DNA of 64,000 bases from Boletus sp. NGJ (taxonomy: Eukaryota > Basidiomycota > Agaricomycetes > Boletales > Boletaceae), in the NCBI GenBank assembly GCA_019096195.1, contig JAGTXK010000197.1, positions 83,039-147,038 of the forward strand, in the 5' to 3' direction. Both the position numbers and the translations under genes were made by a program. A model generated the notes under the pieces. It had not been told where the DNA came from. It ran no database searches and worked only from the letters and a program-made list of their open reading frames with translations. Positions 12,901 through 22,938 of this stretch are shown in pieces (position 1 is the stretch's first letter; each line of letters begins with the position of its first letter).

Positions 12901-13541
12901 GCAACGATCCTGCGTACCTTGCTGCACATCAACGGGCTCTTTTTATCGCGAAACAAGCGTACCAGATGGCTGTCGCGCAGCAAGCGATGCAGATGGCGGG
13001 TGAAGAATGGGAGCGCAGCTCGAATGTCGGGTTCGGGAGTGGTGGCTCGGTGTATGGAGGTGGGAGCGGTGGGAGCATCTACGGCGGAGGGGGTGGGGGG
13101 AGCGTCTACGGTGGAGGGAGTGGGGGGAGCGTGTATGGTCCTATGGGTGGCATGGCGCCGATGGGCATGATGAGTGTGCCCAACATGGGGATGCTCATGC
13201 CGCCCAGCCAATGGGGCAGAAGCTCCGTGGCCTTCCCGAGCGCCACTCCCTCTCCCTATGGTGGTATCAGCAGCTCGCAGAGTGAATATGGAGGTGCCGG
13301 AGGCTGGGGCTCACGGAGTGTCTATGGCGACTCGTTTGGGCCCTCTCCCTCTCGTCCAAACCAAGGAGGAAACGGTGTTCCTAATAGCGCTGCGAGCGCG
13401 TATGGGGGTAGCTCAAGACCTCGCGCTTGGACAGGCGTTACGCCTCCATCGACATCGTCAGGGCAGTCGACAAGAACGTCCGGGAAAACCCCAGTACGGA
13501 GTCGAGCGGCACCACCGTCGAGCTGGAAGAATAGCCGGTGA
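9936..13541 (+). CDS. Large Ser/Pro-rich disordered protein with Gly-Ser-Tyr tail (frame break)
   Basis: Family and function not recognised; about 1,160 residues. The start MPLLGGLFHKRN is chosen because a possible acceptor (ttcctgccag) lies just upstream. Most of the protein is low-complexity Ser/Pro/Arg with basic patches and an acidic DDSESEEDEEVDSDGE stretch. Two GT-AG introns (11252-11310 and 12654-12707) join cleanly (SYAQSKHSS; AAIELGKIVNGRGP). The C-terminal exon has an Ala/Gln-rich helix (AYQMAVAQQAMQMAGEEWE) followed by tandem GGGSGGSVYG-type repeats. Inside exon 1, frame changes at a C7 run (10781-10787): removing one C would join both halves. This could be a sequencing or assembly error, or a real inactivating indel. 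A decayed copy lies at 21.2-22.5 kb. Confidence 0.72.
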
Positions 13542-14170
13542 TGTCCCAACCTCGTCTCTGCATCCTGATGTTCGTGGATCGACGCTCACTGCAGTCACTC
13601 GTTTAAATAATCACTATTTCCCTAATCTCTCGCAGCATTATTTTAACACCCTTTTTTCTTTATATCCTCATCGATTTGCCCCGCTTGCTCATTCCTTTCT
13701 TTCCTATTTTTCTCAGTTCTCTTTTCACATCATGATTGGCGCAAATTTCTAGCATTGTTCTTGGACGCTCTCCATTCATTTGGCTCGATCACACACGTCC
13801 TTTTCTTTTCCCCCGCTCTCGATTTGGATGATGTTTCATTGTCGATGATCTCCTACTTTTTTTTCGATTTTGGTGGTTTTTCTGCTACTGCACACGCGCT
13901 CATTATTTCTTTCTACAAATGAGGAATGTAAGGTCGACAGGCTTATTTGTCCAGATGCGTGATTGAGGGGAAACGTGCAACAGAACGACTCGGTGATTGG
14001 GCCGTCGGTTGAGAGTACGGTGTGTCACGAGCCTGTGATGAAGTTTGGAGTTCATGGATCTACAAAGTCATCTCTATCATCACTCGTACTGATCATGCTG
14101 TGAGATACACGAACTCGACGAATTTGTGGTGAATGTTCCACTTACTCTTGGTGGTACGGTGTAGTATCGA
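13542..14170. other. 3' flank of the Ser-rich gene, no gene seen
   Basis: Pyrimidine-rich, probably 3' UTR and spacer. The same sequence, diverged, follows the decayed copy at about 22.2-22.9 kb, so the duplicated block includes this flank. Confidence 0.55.
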
Positions 14171-14450
14171 CATGCAATGCATTCAAACACCTCAATCAAT
14201 GTGTCTCGTCGTTTGTGCTTGGGCGACAGCACAACAGCCACATCGGATATCTGATCGAAAGTCTGAGGGTACCATACCCTGATTCTTCCTGGCGCTAATA
14301 TATCGTGAATTTACCAATGTAGGTGAAAGGGAAAGTGAGGCACACCGTTACATGGACCCCCGCGGCCGTGGGTTGGGATGAATTGGTGGCCTGTTGCGTC
14401 TGATGGGACGTGAGCTGACGTGACGAGGGTCATCATCACCGGAAAGAGAC

Positions 14451-14837
14451 TCACCGGGTCTGCTTCCGTTGCATCCGCAGCACCTTGTCCACCACGAGAT
14501 GCGCCTTTTTTCGGACGTTTGGGAGTAGTGGTCTTGCTGCGTGATAAGTCCCTGCATACAAAACCGAGGAACAACGAACCGTTCGCCATTTAATGATTTT
14601 GTTCCTCGCCGGCTAAGATATGTTTGACACAGCGCATTCAATCGTCCTTCAAGGAAATACACTCACCGCCATCCACGAAGGTCCCTCTTGCCTGTCGTCC
14701 ACTCTCGCTGGGGAGTGGGAAGGAGATCGACGATTGACAGGTTCGCGTGACTTTCCGGAAACTCGATCGAGCTTGTGCGGCACTGGGTCCTTGCGACTCT
14801 TCCTGAGCCTCGTCTGCAGCCACCTCTTGACCGCCAT
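14451..14837 (-). CDS. Small basic ORF of duplicon A (hypothetical)
   Basis: Not recognised. Exons 14837-14667 (171 nt) and 14612-14451 (162 nt) join across a 54-bp GT-AG intron to give about 110 residues. It begins MAVKRWLQTRLRKSRKDP, carries a Ser/Arg-rich middle ending GPSWMA, then a basic helix (LVVDKVLRMQRKQTR). Both exons have lengths divisible by three and the first exon is conserved in copy B, which favours coding. It could instead be the last exons of a longer transcript shared with the WD40 gene. Confidence 0.4.
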
Positions 14838-15086
14838 GGTGCCTTTGGATGACTCTAGATTTTCCTCTTGATGCGCCTCTGGAGGGTAGGTCGCTGGCAG
14901 GTGATCTGATGACTGTGCTACGACATGAGATGGGCCAACCGGTGGGATCTCATCCACCCGGGGCTCGGCAGAGGATGCCAGGGACAAAGACTTCAGTAGC
15001 GTCAACACGGCAGCAAGAGGAGAATAAAATAACCACCAACTTCGTCATAGTCAAATGATTGAGGGGCGGGGGTGCTCGACGGCACC

Positions 15087-16300
15087 TCAGCCTATGCTTT
15101 TGTGAGAACTCGGTTCGAGAGGGAAACGAATGAACTCGTACATCGAGGAGATCACCATCGCCGTCGGACTCGAGGTGGCTGGACTTGCCAGGATCTTTCT
15201 GATGACAGAGTCAACAAAACTCTTTGGTGACGAAATGACACGCGGTGGAGTCACGTACTTTGCTGTCGTGGCCGCTGGGTACCGACGGCCGCTCGTCTTG
15301 TTGTGGTTCCTCGTGAGTAGCTACCTATGTAGTTTGTCAATATGCAGGCAGCTCGTCCGACATGCAAGGGTCAAATACTTACATGGAATGGACCGTACGA
15401 GTCTGGGAGCACGCCGTTGAGGTGATGAACGACAATTTTTCCGTCAACTTGCCCAGTTGCGAGATAGCTATCGTCCTGGGAAATGGTGATCGACTGTATC
15501 AGATCACTTTCCTCGATGACAAGGCCTGTCTGAGAGAGTGTCGATGTGTCCAGGAACGAGATCGAATGGTCTCCAAAGGTGGCGATGAATTTGCCATTTG
15601 GGGCGAGAGCGAGAGAGTAGCTGCCACCAGGAATTTGCAATGACTCGGTGAGCTGTGACCCAGTGGACACATCAAAACAGTTGATTTTGTTGTCCTCGGA
15701 TGTGGCAAAGATTTGCTGACCATCGCTCGACCACGCAAGCGGAGTGGTTGCAGCAAGTCGGTGTGTCGTGGTTTTGATGGTGATGAGCTCGTCGCCATTG
15801 CGACTGTCGAAAATGCGGATAGAGCGATGGTAGCATGCAGTGATGATGTGTTCGCCACTTGGGGAGAACTTGACTCCAGTGACAGCATGGTCGTGCTCGA
15901 GTGGGCCAACAAGTCGCTCTCCGGTTTTGATGCTCCAAATGCTTGCATCTTTGTTAGTCCCAGTGGCAAATCGGGTCGAATCTGGAGAAATGTCCACAGC
16001 CCACACAGAGTTGCCGCTCTTCACGTCGATGACTTTTTCACGCATCTCTCCGTCCCACATGCTTGCCCCATTCTCCGTTCCATACACCATCCAATTGCCA
16101 TCTCTCGACACAGATATGGTGTACACCTCCCCTCCCGTTTCCTTTGCGACCTCTTGACCGTCTGAAAGTCGCCACCGTCGAATCCCATCGTTACTCCCGC
16201 CCAAAAGATGCTCTCCGTCAGGGTGGAACGCAACTGTGTATACATAGTCAGGGTGACCAGGGTCAAGTACTATTATTTGTTCTTCCTGAATTGTCAGCAT
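15087..16300 (-). CDS. WD40-repeat protein, copy A (intact)
   Basis: Beta-propeller protein of about 383 residues. Exon 1 is 16300-15383 and starts MLTIQEEQIIVLDPGHPDYV. A 62-bp intron follows, then exon 2 (15320-15087). Repeated WD-like blades are visible: TVAFHPDGEHLLGGSNDGIRRW, VDISPDSTRFATGTNKDASIW, VKFSPSGEHIITACYHRSIRI, LAWSSDGQQIFATSEDNKI, LALAPNGKFIATFGDHSISFL and ITISQDDSYLATGQVDGKIV. Exon 2 adds a basic Ser/Pro-rich tail. Such propellers are scaffolds for protein interactions; the partner is unknown. This is the only one of four copies with an open frame from the ATG, so it is the best candidate for a working gene. Confidence 0.78.
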
Positions 16301-16520
16301 TGTTCAGTCAAACCTCGGAGCTGCTACCCACCGGTGTTCGTCGATGACATCCTCATCAATGGTACGCAGTTGTCGGCTTTGAAGCTTTTGAAGAGTGGAA
16401 GAACCAGGTGTTTCGGTTTACTCGTGGGATGCAAACTTGCTCCATAAATATGTTCCTTATTCTCATGACATTGGTCTGTTCGCACACTGCGTCGTGTCTT
16501 TGGTGCCTATTATTACCTGG

Positions 16521-17954
16521 ATCCCAGCGGCTATATGCAACCCTCTCTACCGCGGGACCTTTCCTCCCCGACTAACCCCCACGATGGTGCGGTATCGGAC
16601 CGGTTCCATACCAATGTACAGGGTACCCAGTGGGGAAATTCTCATCGCGTATCGTGCGTTCGAGATAGAACTCGACGCGAAACAAAGATCTGTTCGTCCT
16701 ACCATCGCTGTGTCGTCTTGCTACGTCTGGCGCCTTAGCGAAACACATACTAGGGCAACTCACTTGGGCAGACACTCTTTAGGGACCAGATACCTGGGCG
16801 GCACGTCGAGGAGACGCACCGCGGTGTCAATGTTGGCGAACCTGTTGCCAACGTTCGGACCCAACGCAAGGGCGATAGAATGCACCAACGAGGATGAACA
16901 ACTGTTCGCCAGCGGTCTCGAGATGCGTTGATGCGGATGTAAAGGTGGCAAACAGTCTTGGAAGTCAAGAAGCGAATTCAATGACCTATCACCCCTTGGT
17001 GGATATCCTCATAGGACCGTATAGCGGCGGTGATCGCGTCATCGGGCCCACCCTCTATCCTCATCGGAGTATCAGGCCTCCGAACGCAACCTCGAGTAGA
17101 AACGAGACCGTACAGAGACGAAGGAACGTCTAGAAGACATGGTGGGACCGAAAGTAGTGGGACGGCAGGGGGGATATGTGCGCGGAGAGATCGTGCATTT
17201 CGGCAAAACGATGGGTACGAAGCGCACAAATCGAAATTGCTGGGTGGTGGGGATAGTTTCAGAGACTAGTTCTGTGTTTTGCTACTCACCAAGCTTTTGT
17301 TATTGACGTGTATGACGGTGTAGCACGACGGGTTGCTGCCCGGAAGCGTTTCGAAGAGAAGCATACCGCAGCACGAGAAGACAAGGCGGCTCGACGGCGC
17401 GTCGGGCGTTCGCGATACGCGAGAAGGACAAAGCGACCCGTGGACATGTTCCAACAACTTGCTAAACAACGGTTCGAATAGTCTTATCATCATACACTGG
17501 CAATACATGGCTCATCGCCAACATCCTCTTTTGTTTGCATGCGTCATCTGGTCGAAACTGAGCATCCTTCGAGCCAGCATTGACGAATAGACATGTCATG
17601 TAATCTTCTCTCGAGCCGTGTGTAGTGCCGTTTTGGCACGAGGATGGCACACCTAGTCTGAACTGTCTGGATCCCTGTCATCATAGCGCAAGAAATCGAG
17701 CATCGAAACGTTGGTGTGCTTGCCAAAGAATGAGTTGTGTGACATCCTAACACACGCTGGTCATACTCGATCAGACACTGACCTGTAATACCAACCTAGT
17801 GTCTACATGTATGATATATTACATTAAATCCCGTGGATCAATCGGTCTCGTCAGGTGTGACTGACCGACAACACAGCATCCAGGTGGGAAACGTGATCGC
17901 AAGGGTAGAGTTGCCCGTTTCTCGTTGGTGCTGATCGACTGTGAGTCCGACTAC
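16521..17954. other. Spacer between duplicons A and B, no intact gene
   Basis: Contains a diverged block (about 16540-16690) that recurs at 25700-25860 beyond copy C, and scattered short ORFs in both strands with no recognisable domain. Probably remnants of duplicated sequence. Confidence 0.45.
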
Positions 17955-18474
17955 GTAGGTGAAAGGAAAACAATGCGCACCGTGAGGTGGACCTTCCCGG
18001 CTGAGGGTTGAGATGGATTATTCGGTTGTTGCACCTAATAGGACGTGAGCAGTCATGATGAGGTCTACGTCGACAGAAAAAGACACACAGGATCTTGGTT
18101 TGGATCTGGAGCACTGTGTCCACCATGCGAGGCGTCTTCGTTCGGATGTTTGGGAGTAGTGGTCTTGCCATGCATTTATGCTGCAATATGTGATAAGTCC
18201 CTGCATACAAATCCGAGGAACAACGAACCGTTCGCCATTTAATGATTTTGTTCCTCGCCGGCTAAGATATGTTCGACACGGTGCATTCAATCGTCCTTCA
18301 AGGAAATACACTCACCGCCATCCACGAAGGTCCCTCTTGCCTGTCATCCACTCTCGCTGGTGAGTGGGATCGACGATCAGCAGACTCGCGTGACTCTCCG
18401 GAAAGTCGATCGAGCTTGTGTGACGCCGGGTCCTTGTTACCCAACCTCGTCTGTAGCCACTTCTTGACCGCCAT
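17851..18474 (-). CDS. Small basic ORF of duplicon B (hypothetical)
   Basis: Counterpart of the copy A small ORF. It starts MAVKKWLQTRLGNKDP; the first exon (18474 to about 18319) ends at the same GPSWMA splice site and the reading frame stays open after the intron. The second exon differs from copy A by an insertion (ILQHKCM) and runs on to a stop at 17851. Function not recognised. Confidence 0.33.
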
Positions 18475-20260
18475 GATGCCCTTGGATGACTCGAGATTTT
18501 CCTCTCGATATGCCTCTGGAGGGTAGGTCGCTGGCAGGTGATCTGATGACTGTGCTACGACATGAGATGGGCCAACCGGTGGGATCTCGTCCTCCTGGGG
18601 ATTGACAGAGGATTCCAGGGACAGAGACTGCAGTAGCGTCAACACGGCAGCAAGAGGAGAATAAACTAACCACCCACCTCGTCATAGTCAAATGATTGAG
18701 GGGCGGGGGTGCTCGACGGCACCTCAGCCTATGCTTTTGTGAGAACTCGGTTCGAGAGGGAAACGAATGAACTCGTACATCGAGGAGATCGCCATCGTCG
18801 TCGGACTCGAGGTGGCTGGGCTTGCCAGGATCTTTCTGATGACAGAGTGAGCAAAACTCTTTGGTGATGAAATGACATGCGGTGGAGTCACGTACTTTGC
18901 TGTCGTGGCCGCTGGGTACCGACGGCCGCTCGTCTTCCTTGTGAGTAGCTACCTATGTAGTTTGTCAATGTGAGAGGGCCAAGAAGGCACAAATACTAGT
19001 TACAAATGGATTGTCTGCAAGCACACCGTCGAGGTGACGAACGACAATTTTTCCGTCGTATCGTCCAGTCGCGAGGTAGCTACTGTCCTGAGAGATGGCA
19101 ATTGACCGTATTGCATCGTCATCAATGACAGGGCCCGTCCGAGAGAGTGTCAATGTGTCCAGGAACACAATTGAACGGTCTCCAAAGGTGGCGATGAATT
19201 TGCCATTCGGGGCGAGAGCGAGAGAGTGGATGCCACCAGGAATTTGCAATTCGGCGAGCTGTGACCCAGTGGATGCATCAAAACAGTTGATTTTGTTGTC
19301 CCTGGATGTGGCAAAGATTTGCTGATCGTCGCTCGACCACGCAAGCGGAGTGGTTGCAGCGAATTTGGGTGTGATGGTGTCGATGGTGATGAGCTTGTCG
19401 CCGTTGCGACTGTCGAAAATGCGGATAGAGCCACCCCAACAGGCAGTGGCGATGTGTTCGCCACTTGGGGAGAACTGGATTCCAGTGACAACACGGTCGT
19501 GCTCGAGTGGGCCAACAAGTCGCTCTCTGGTTTTGATGCTCCAAATGCTCGCAGCTTTGTAAGTCCCAGTGGCAAACCTTGTCGAATCTAGGGAAATGTC
19601 CACTGCCCACATCTCGTTTCTGCCCTCCACGTCGATGACCTTTTCACGCAGGTCTCCGTCCCACACACTTACCCCCTCCTTAGTCCCACAAACTATCCAT
19701 TTGCCATCTCTCGACACAGATATGCTGTACACCCTTGTTCCCGTCTGCATTGCGACCTCTTGACCGTCTGAAAGTCGCCATCGTCGAATCCCATCATCGC
19801 TCCCGCCCAAAAGATGCTTTCCGTCAGGGTGGAACGCAACTGGGTATACAATACCAGAGCGACGTCGACGGTGTCAAGTACTATCGTTTGTTTCTTCATA
19901 GATTGTCAGCATTGCTCAATCACATGCACACCTCGAGCTACCACCCACCAGTGTTCGTCCACGACATCCTCACCAATGGTACACAGTCGTCGGCTTTGAA
20001 GAGTGGAAGAACAAGGTATTTCGGTTTACTCGTGGTACGCAAATTTTTCGTTTCCTTTGTTCTCAATGTGGTCTGTTCACACACTGCCTTGTATCTTTGG
20101 CGCTTATTCTTACCTGGATCCCAGCTATCTGATCTCGTTGCGACGACCAGGTAAACAATCAACGTCTGCGAAACCTTCCGTCGTTTCCAAGCGCAGTCTA
20201 ATGTTTGTTGTATCTACGCTGCGAGGCTATTCACGACGAGTTTACAATCCGCACATATTC
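17955..20260. repeat. WD40 duplicon copy B
   Basis: Same orientation and content as copy A. The right end, around TTGTATCTACGCTGCGAGG at about 20205-20230, is shared with copies C (25360) and D (reverse complement near 62690) but is missing in A. Confidence 0.85.
18724..19912 (-). pseudogene. WD40-repeat gene, copy B (5' end disrupted)
   Basis: The blade region (19810 down to about 18990) is open and very close to copy A, with blades such as LLGGSDDGIRRW and VDISLDSTRFATGTYKAASIW. The tail exon (18948-18724) is also open. From the ATG equivalent (19912), however, the frame breaks within a few codons, and it is also shifted just before the first blade relative to copies A and D. The sequence at the end of exon 1 also differs from A. 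It could still be expressed from another start or splice form, so pseudogene status is likely but not certain. Confidence 0.6.
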
Positions 20261-21159
20261 TGCGCAAAGGCAGAAATGTGCCAGTTAGAATTCATTCTAC
20301 ATCCTGCACCTCGTCAAGATGTCCGTTGAAAAACCCAAGATACTTCATTCGCCGTTGTCTCCTACTTCATCTTGCATTTGCCACTGTCCTAGGGGAACAA
20401 ATGGTTGCTTCTAGCTTCTCTTCTCTGTGTGGTTTTAGAATTGTTTAGTAAACGATTGTCCTTAGTGCGGACACGGTACGGCGTGTGTGGTCGCGGTCAC
20501 ATCTCTCGAATACAGACTCACTCCGGTCAATTTTTATTTTTATTTCTTCCCCGGGTGTATTGAATGCTTTCTTGCCTCAGGTTGTTGCGGCATGTATGCT
20601 TGTCCCCCCAGACTTGAGAAACACCGAAACCAGTTTTGTCATGTGTTTTACCACGACAAGTATTATCTGTGGGTCCAACCAATCCATGCTCTTCCAACAT
20701 GTTCATAAACTGTTTTCGCCACCAGGAACTACCCCTTCAAACCATCCTAGTTTTGCCACCCAGTTTCCATGGCGGCTCTCGCCACAACGCATGCACGCAT
20801 TCAGGCCCAAACGCTCGAGCTCAGGCACCTGATGCTCTCAGACGTTGTTTCCCATCCCTCAGAGGTCGTTTCGAGGGGAGTTGGCAACACCTCTGACACC
20901 GTCGTCTTGTCCACTCTGTCGATCCGTCTGATCGTAAACACGCGTCATCAACGCGAGATCTATCGGCCAATGATCTCTATAGTTTGTCCCGCTGGATATC
21001 TCTCGTCATACGAAAATCACCCTGGGCTTCCTCAAATGACAGTGTGCGCTGAAGAAACAATATTTTTGTCTCCTACTTCGCCTCTAATTTGCCAATTTCT
21101 TATGGGTACAAATGATCTCCTCCAGGTACTCGTCGGTTGTCCTATAACCCAATAAATGC
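20261..21159. other. Duplicated non-coding stretch
   Basis: No intact gene. About 20560-20950 matches 26270-26720 with many differences, so both are diverged copies of one sequence lying to the right of duplicons B and C. Confidence 0.5.
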
Positions 21160-22470
21160 ACCATCTCCGCGACGTCTGATTCTGTTCACGGCCGTCGACC
21201 TTCTTGTCCGTAATGAATCACCCTCAAACATTCACCCGTTCCGCCCCGCCAGCGGCAACGAGGCGATAGCGTTGCGTCGGACTCTTCCCGAAGGATACCT
21301 GTTGCAGCATTCAGGGAAGCGCTAGCTCACAGCCATGTCAATTTCCCCGTTCCTTACCTTGGCCCTAGTTCTATTTATCAAATATCACACCCACGACAAG
21401 ATCTCCCTCACTGGCAATTGTCCAGATCAGCGTGGCCACTCAGTCAGATTGGGCCCACGAGCTTCCATTTCGACAAGTACGTTGACGCCAAGTGAAACGG
21501 CACGCTGGGTATCAATCGTGGCAGCGAACAAGTCATCTTCTAGTTCACATGGTAAGGCGCTGCTTCCTTGTACTAGACATACTCCGCCAGTTCACAAGGC
21601 CGCATCTTCAGTGTATCGTTGCAGATCTAGCAGCGACGTGAGACTTGACCGCGATAAGGATCTCGTGAATACAATTAGGTTCGTCAGCGGTTTGAATAGT
21701 GAGTCTGGTCGACCTTCCGTCAAGTCACCCTGCAGCAGCCCATCGCCAGTGGCATGACCCTGATGGGTCAATTTCAGCAACAACGATCCTCGCTAGGATC
21801 GGGTGAAGAATGGAAACGCAGCTCGAATGTCGGGTTTGGAGCAGATTTTCTGTGAACGGAGGGTGCGGGGAGAGCTATGGGATGGCACCAATGGGCATGA
21901 AGCTTCGTGGCCTTCCCAAGCGCCACTGCCTCTGTCTATGCTGGCATCAGCACTCGCAGAGCGAATATGGGGTGTCGGAGGCTGACGCACGCGGAGTGTC
22001 TCTGGCGACTTGTTTAGGCCCTCCTCCTTTCGTTCGAACCACGCGGGGAATAGTGCTGCGAGCGCGTATGGGGGTAGCTCGAGACCTCGCGCTTGGACAG
22101 GTGTTATGCCTCCATCGACATCGTCAGGGCAGTCGACAAGAACGTCCGGGAAAACCAGCACGGAGTCACCACCATCGAGCTGGAATAATGTCTCATCTCC
22201 ACCTTACACAAATCACACCTCGCATCTGCGTGTTGCTTTTCGTGGATCAACGTTGCACTCGTAATGTGTTCATTTTTTTGCCGCAACGACGGCCACCAGT
22301 GACTCGGTTTGATTATCATTATTTCTTTAATCTCTCGCAGCATGGTTTGACCACCCTTTTTAAATATCCTCATCAATTTGTCTTGCGTCGTCGTTCCTTT
22401 TTTGTGGTATTTTCTCTTCCTTGTTGATTCGCATCATGATGCATTTCTAGCATTGTTCTAGGACGCTCTC
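21160..22470 (+). pseudogene. Decayed copy of the Ser-rich gene at 9.9-13.5 kb
   Basis: Fragments in the same order as the parent: the GGCGATAGCG...GGATAC region near 21260 (parent near 10680), the alternative-exon junction near 21460-21560 (parent 11160-11260), a short piece near 21600-21740 (parent about 11690-11860), and the C-terminal block with GAGCGCGTATGGGGGTAGCTC at about 22060 (parent 13396). Large internal deletions and frame breaks remove most of the protein, and the Gly-Ser-Tyr repeat is gone. It is followed by the parental 3' flank and then by duplicon C, so gene and duplicon were copied together. Confidence 0.85.
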
Positions 22471-22938
22471 TCATTCATTTAGCTCGATCATACGTGTCCC
22501 TCTCTTTTCCCCGACTTTCTCTCGCTCTCAATCGGATCTCATGATCTTTTTGTGTCGTTTTCTGGCACTATACACCTGTCACTTTGTTTTCTCCCTATAA
22601 ACGAGGAATGTAAGGTCGTCCGGGATATTTATCTGGATGCGCTTTTCGAGGGGGAAACGGGCAGCAGAACGACTCGATAATTACGCCGTCGGTTGAGTAC
22701 GGAGTGAAGTTGGGTTCACCCGCCCGTGTTGAAGTTAGGAGGAGATCAGGTGAAGATACAGACGTCTCGGAACAAGTACACCGATGATCTATTACGAATC
22801 CATCTTGTCCAGGGGCGATCAGCTCAGGGCTTGGACTCTCGCAGGACAGGTGTATGTATCATGATTCGTACAAGTGCTGTGAGATACAGGGCTCAAAAGA
22901 CTGCGTGGTGAATGTTCCGTTTACAACGTGATATCTAC

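Larger units (their letters stand above)
14171..16520. repeat. WD40 duplicon copy A
   Basis: First of four related ~2.4 kb units. It contains a minus-strand WD40 gene and a small minus-strand ORF beyond it. Blocks nearly identical to copies B (from 17955) and C (from 22939) run through it, for example around the small ORF's splice sites and the WD40 exon. Its right flank (about 16500-16700) recurs after copy C at 25690-25860 but not after copy B. Confidence 0.85.
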
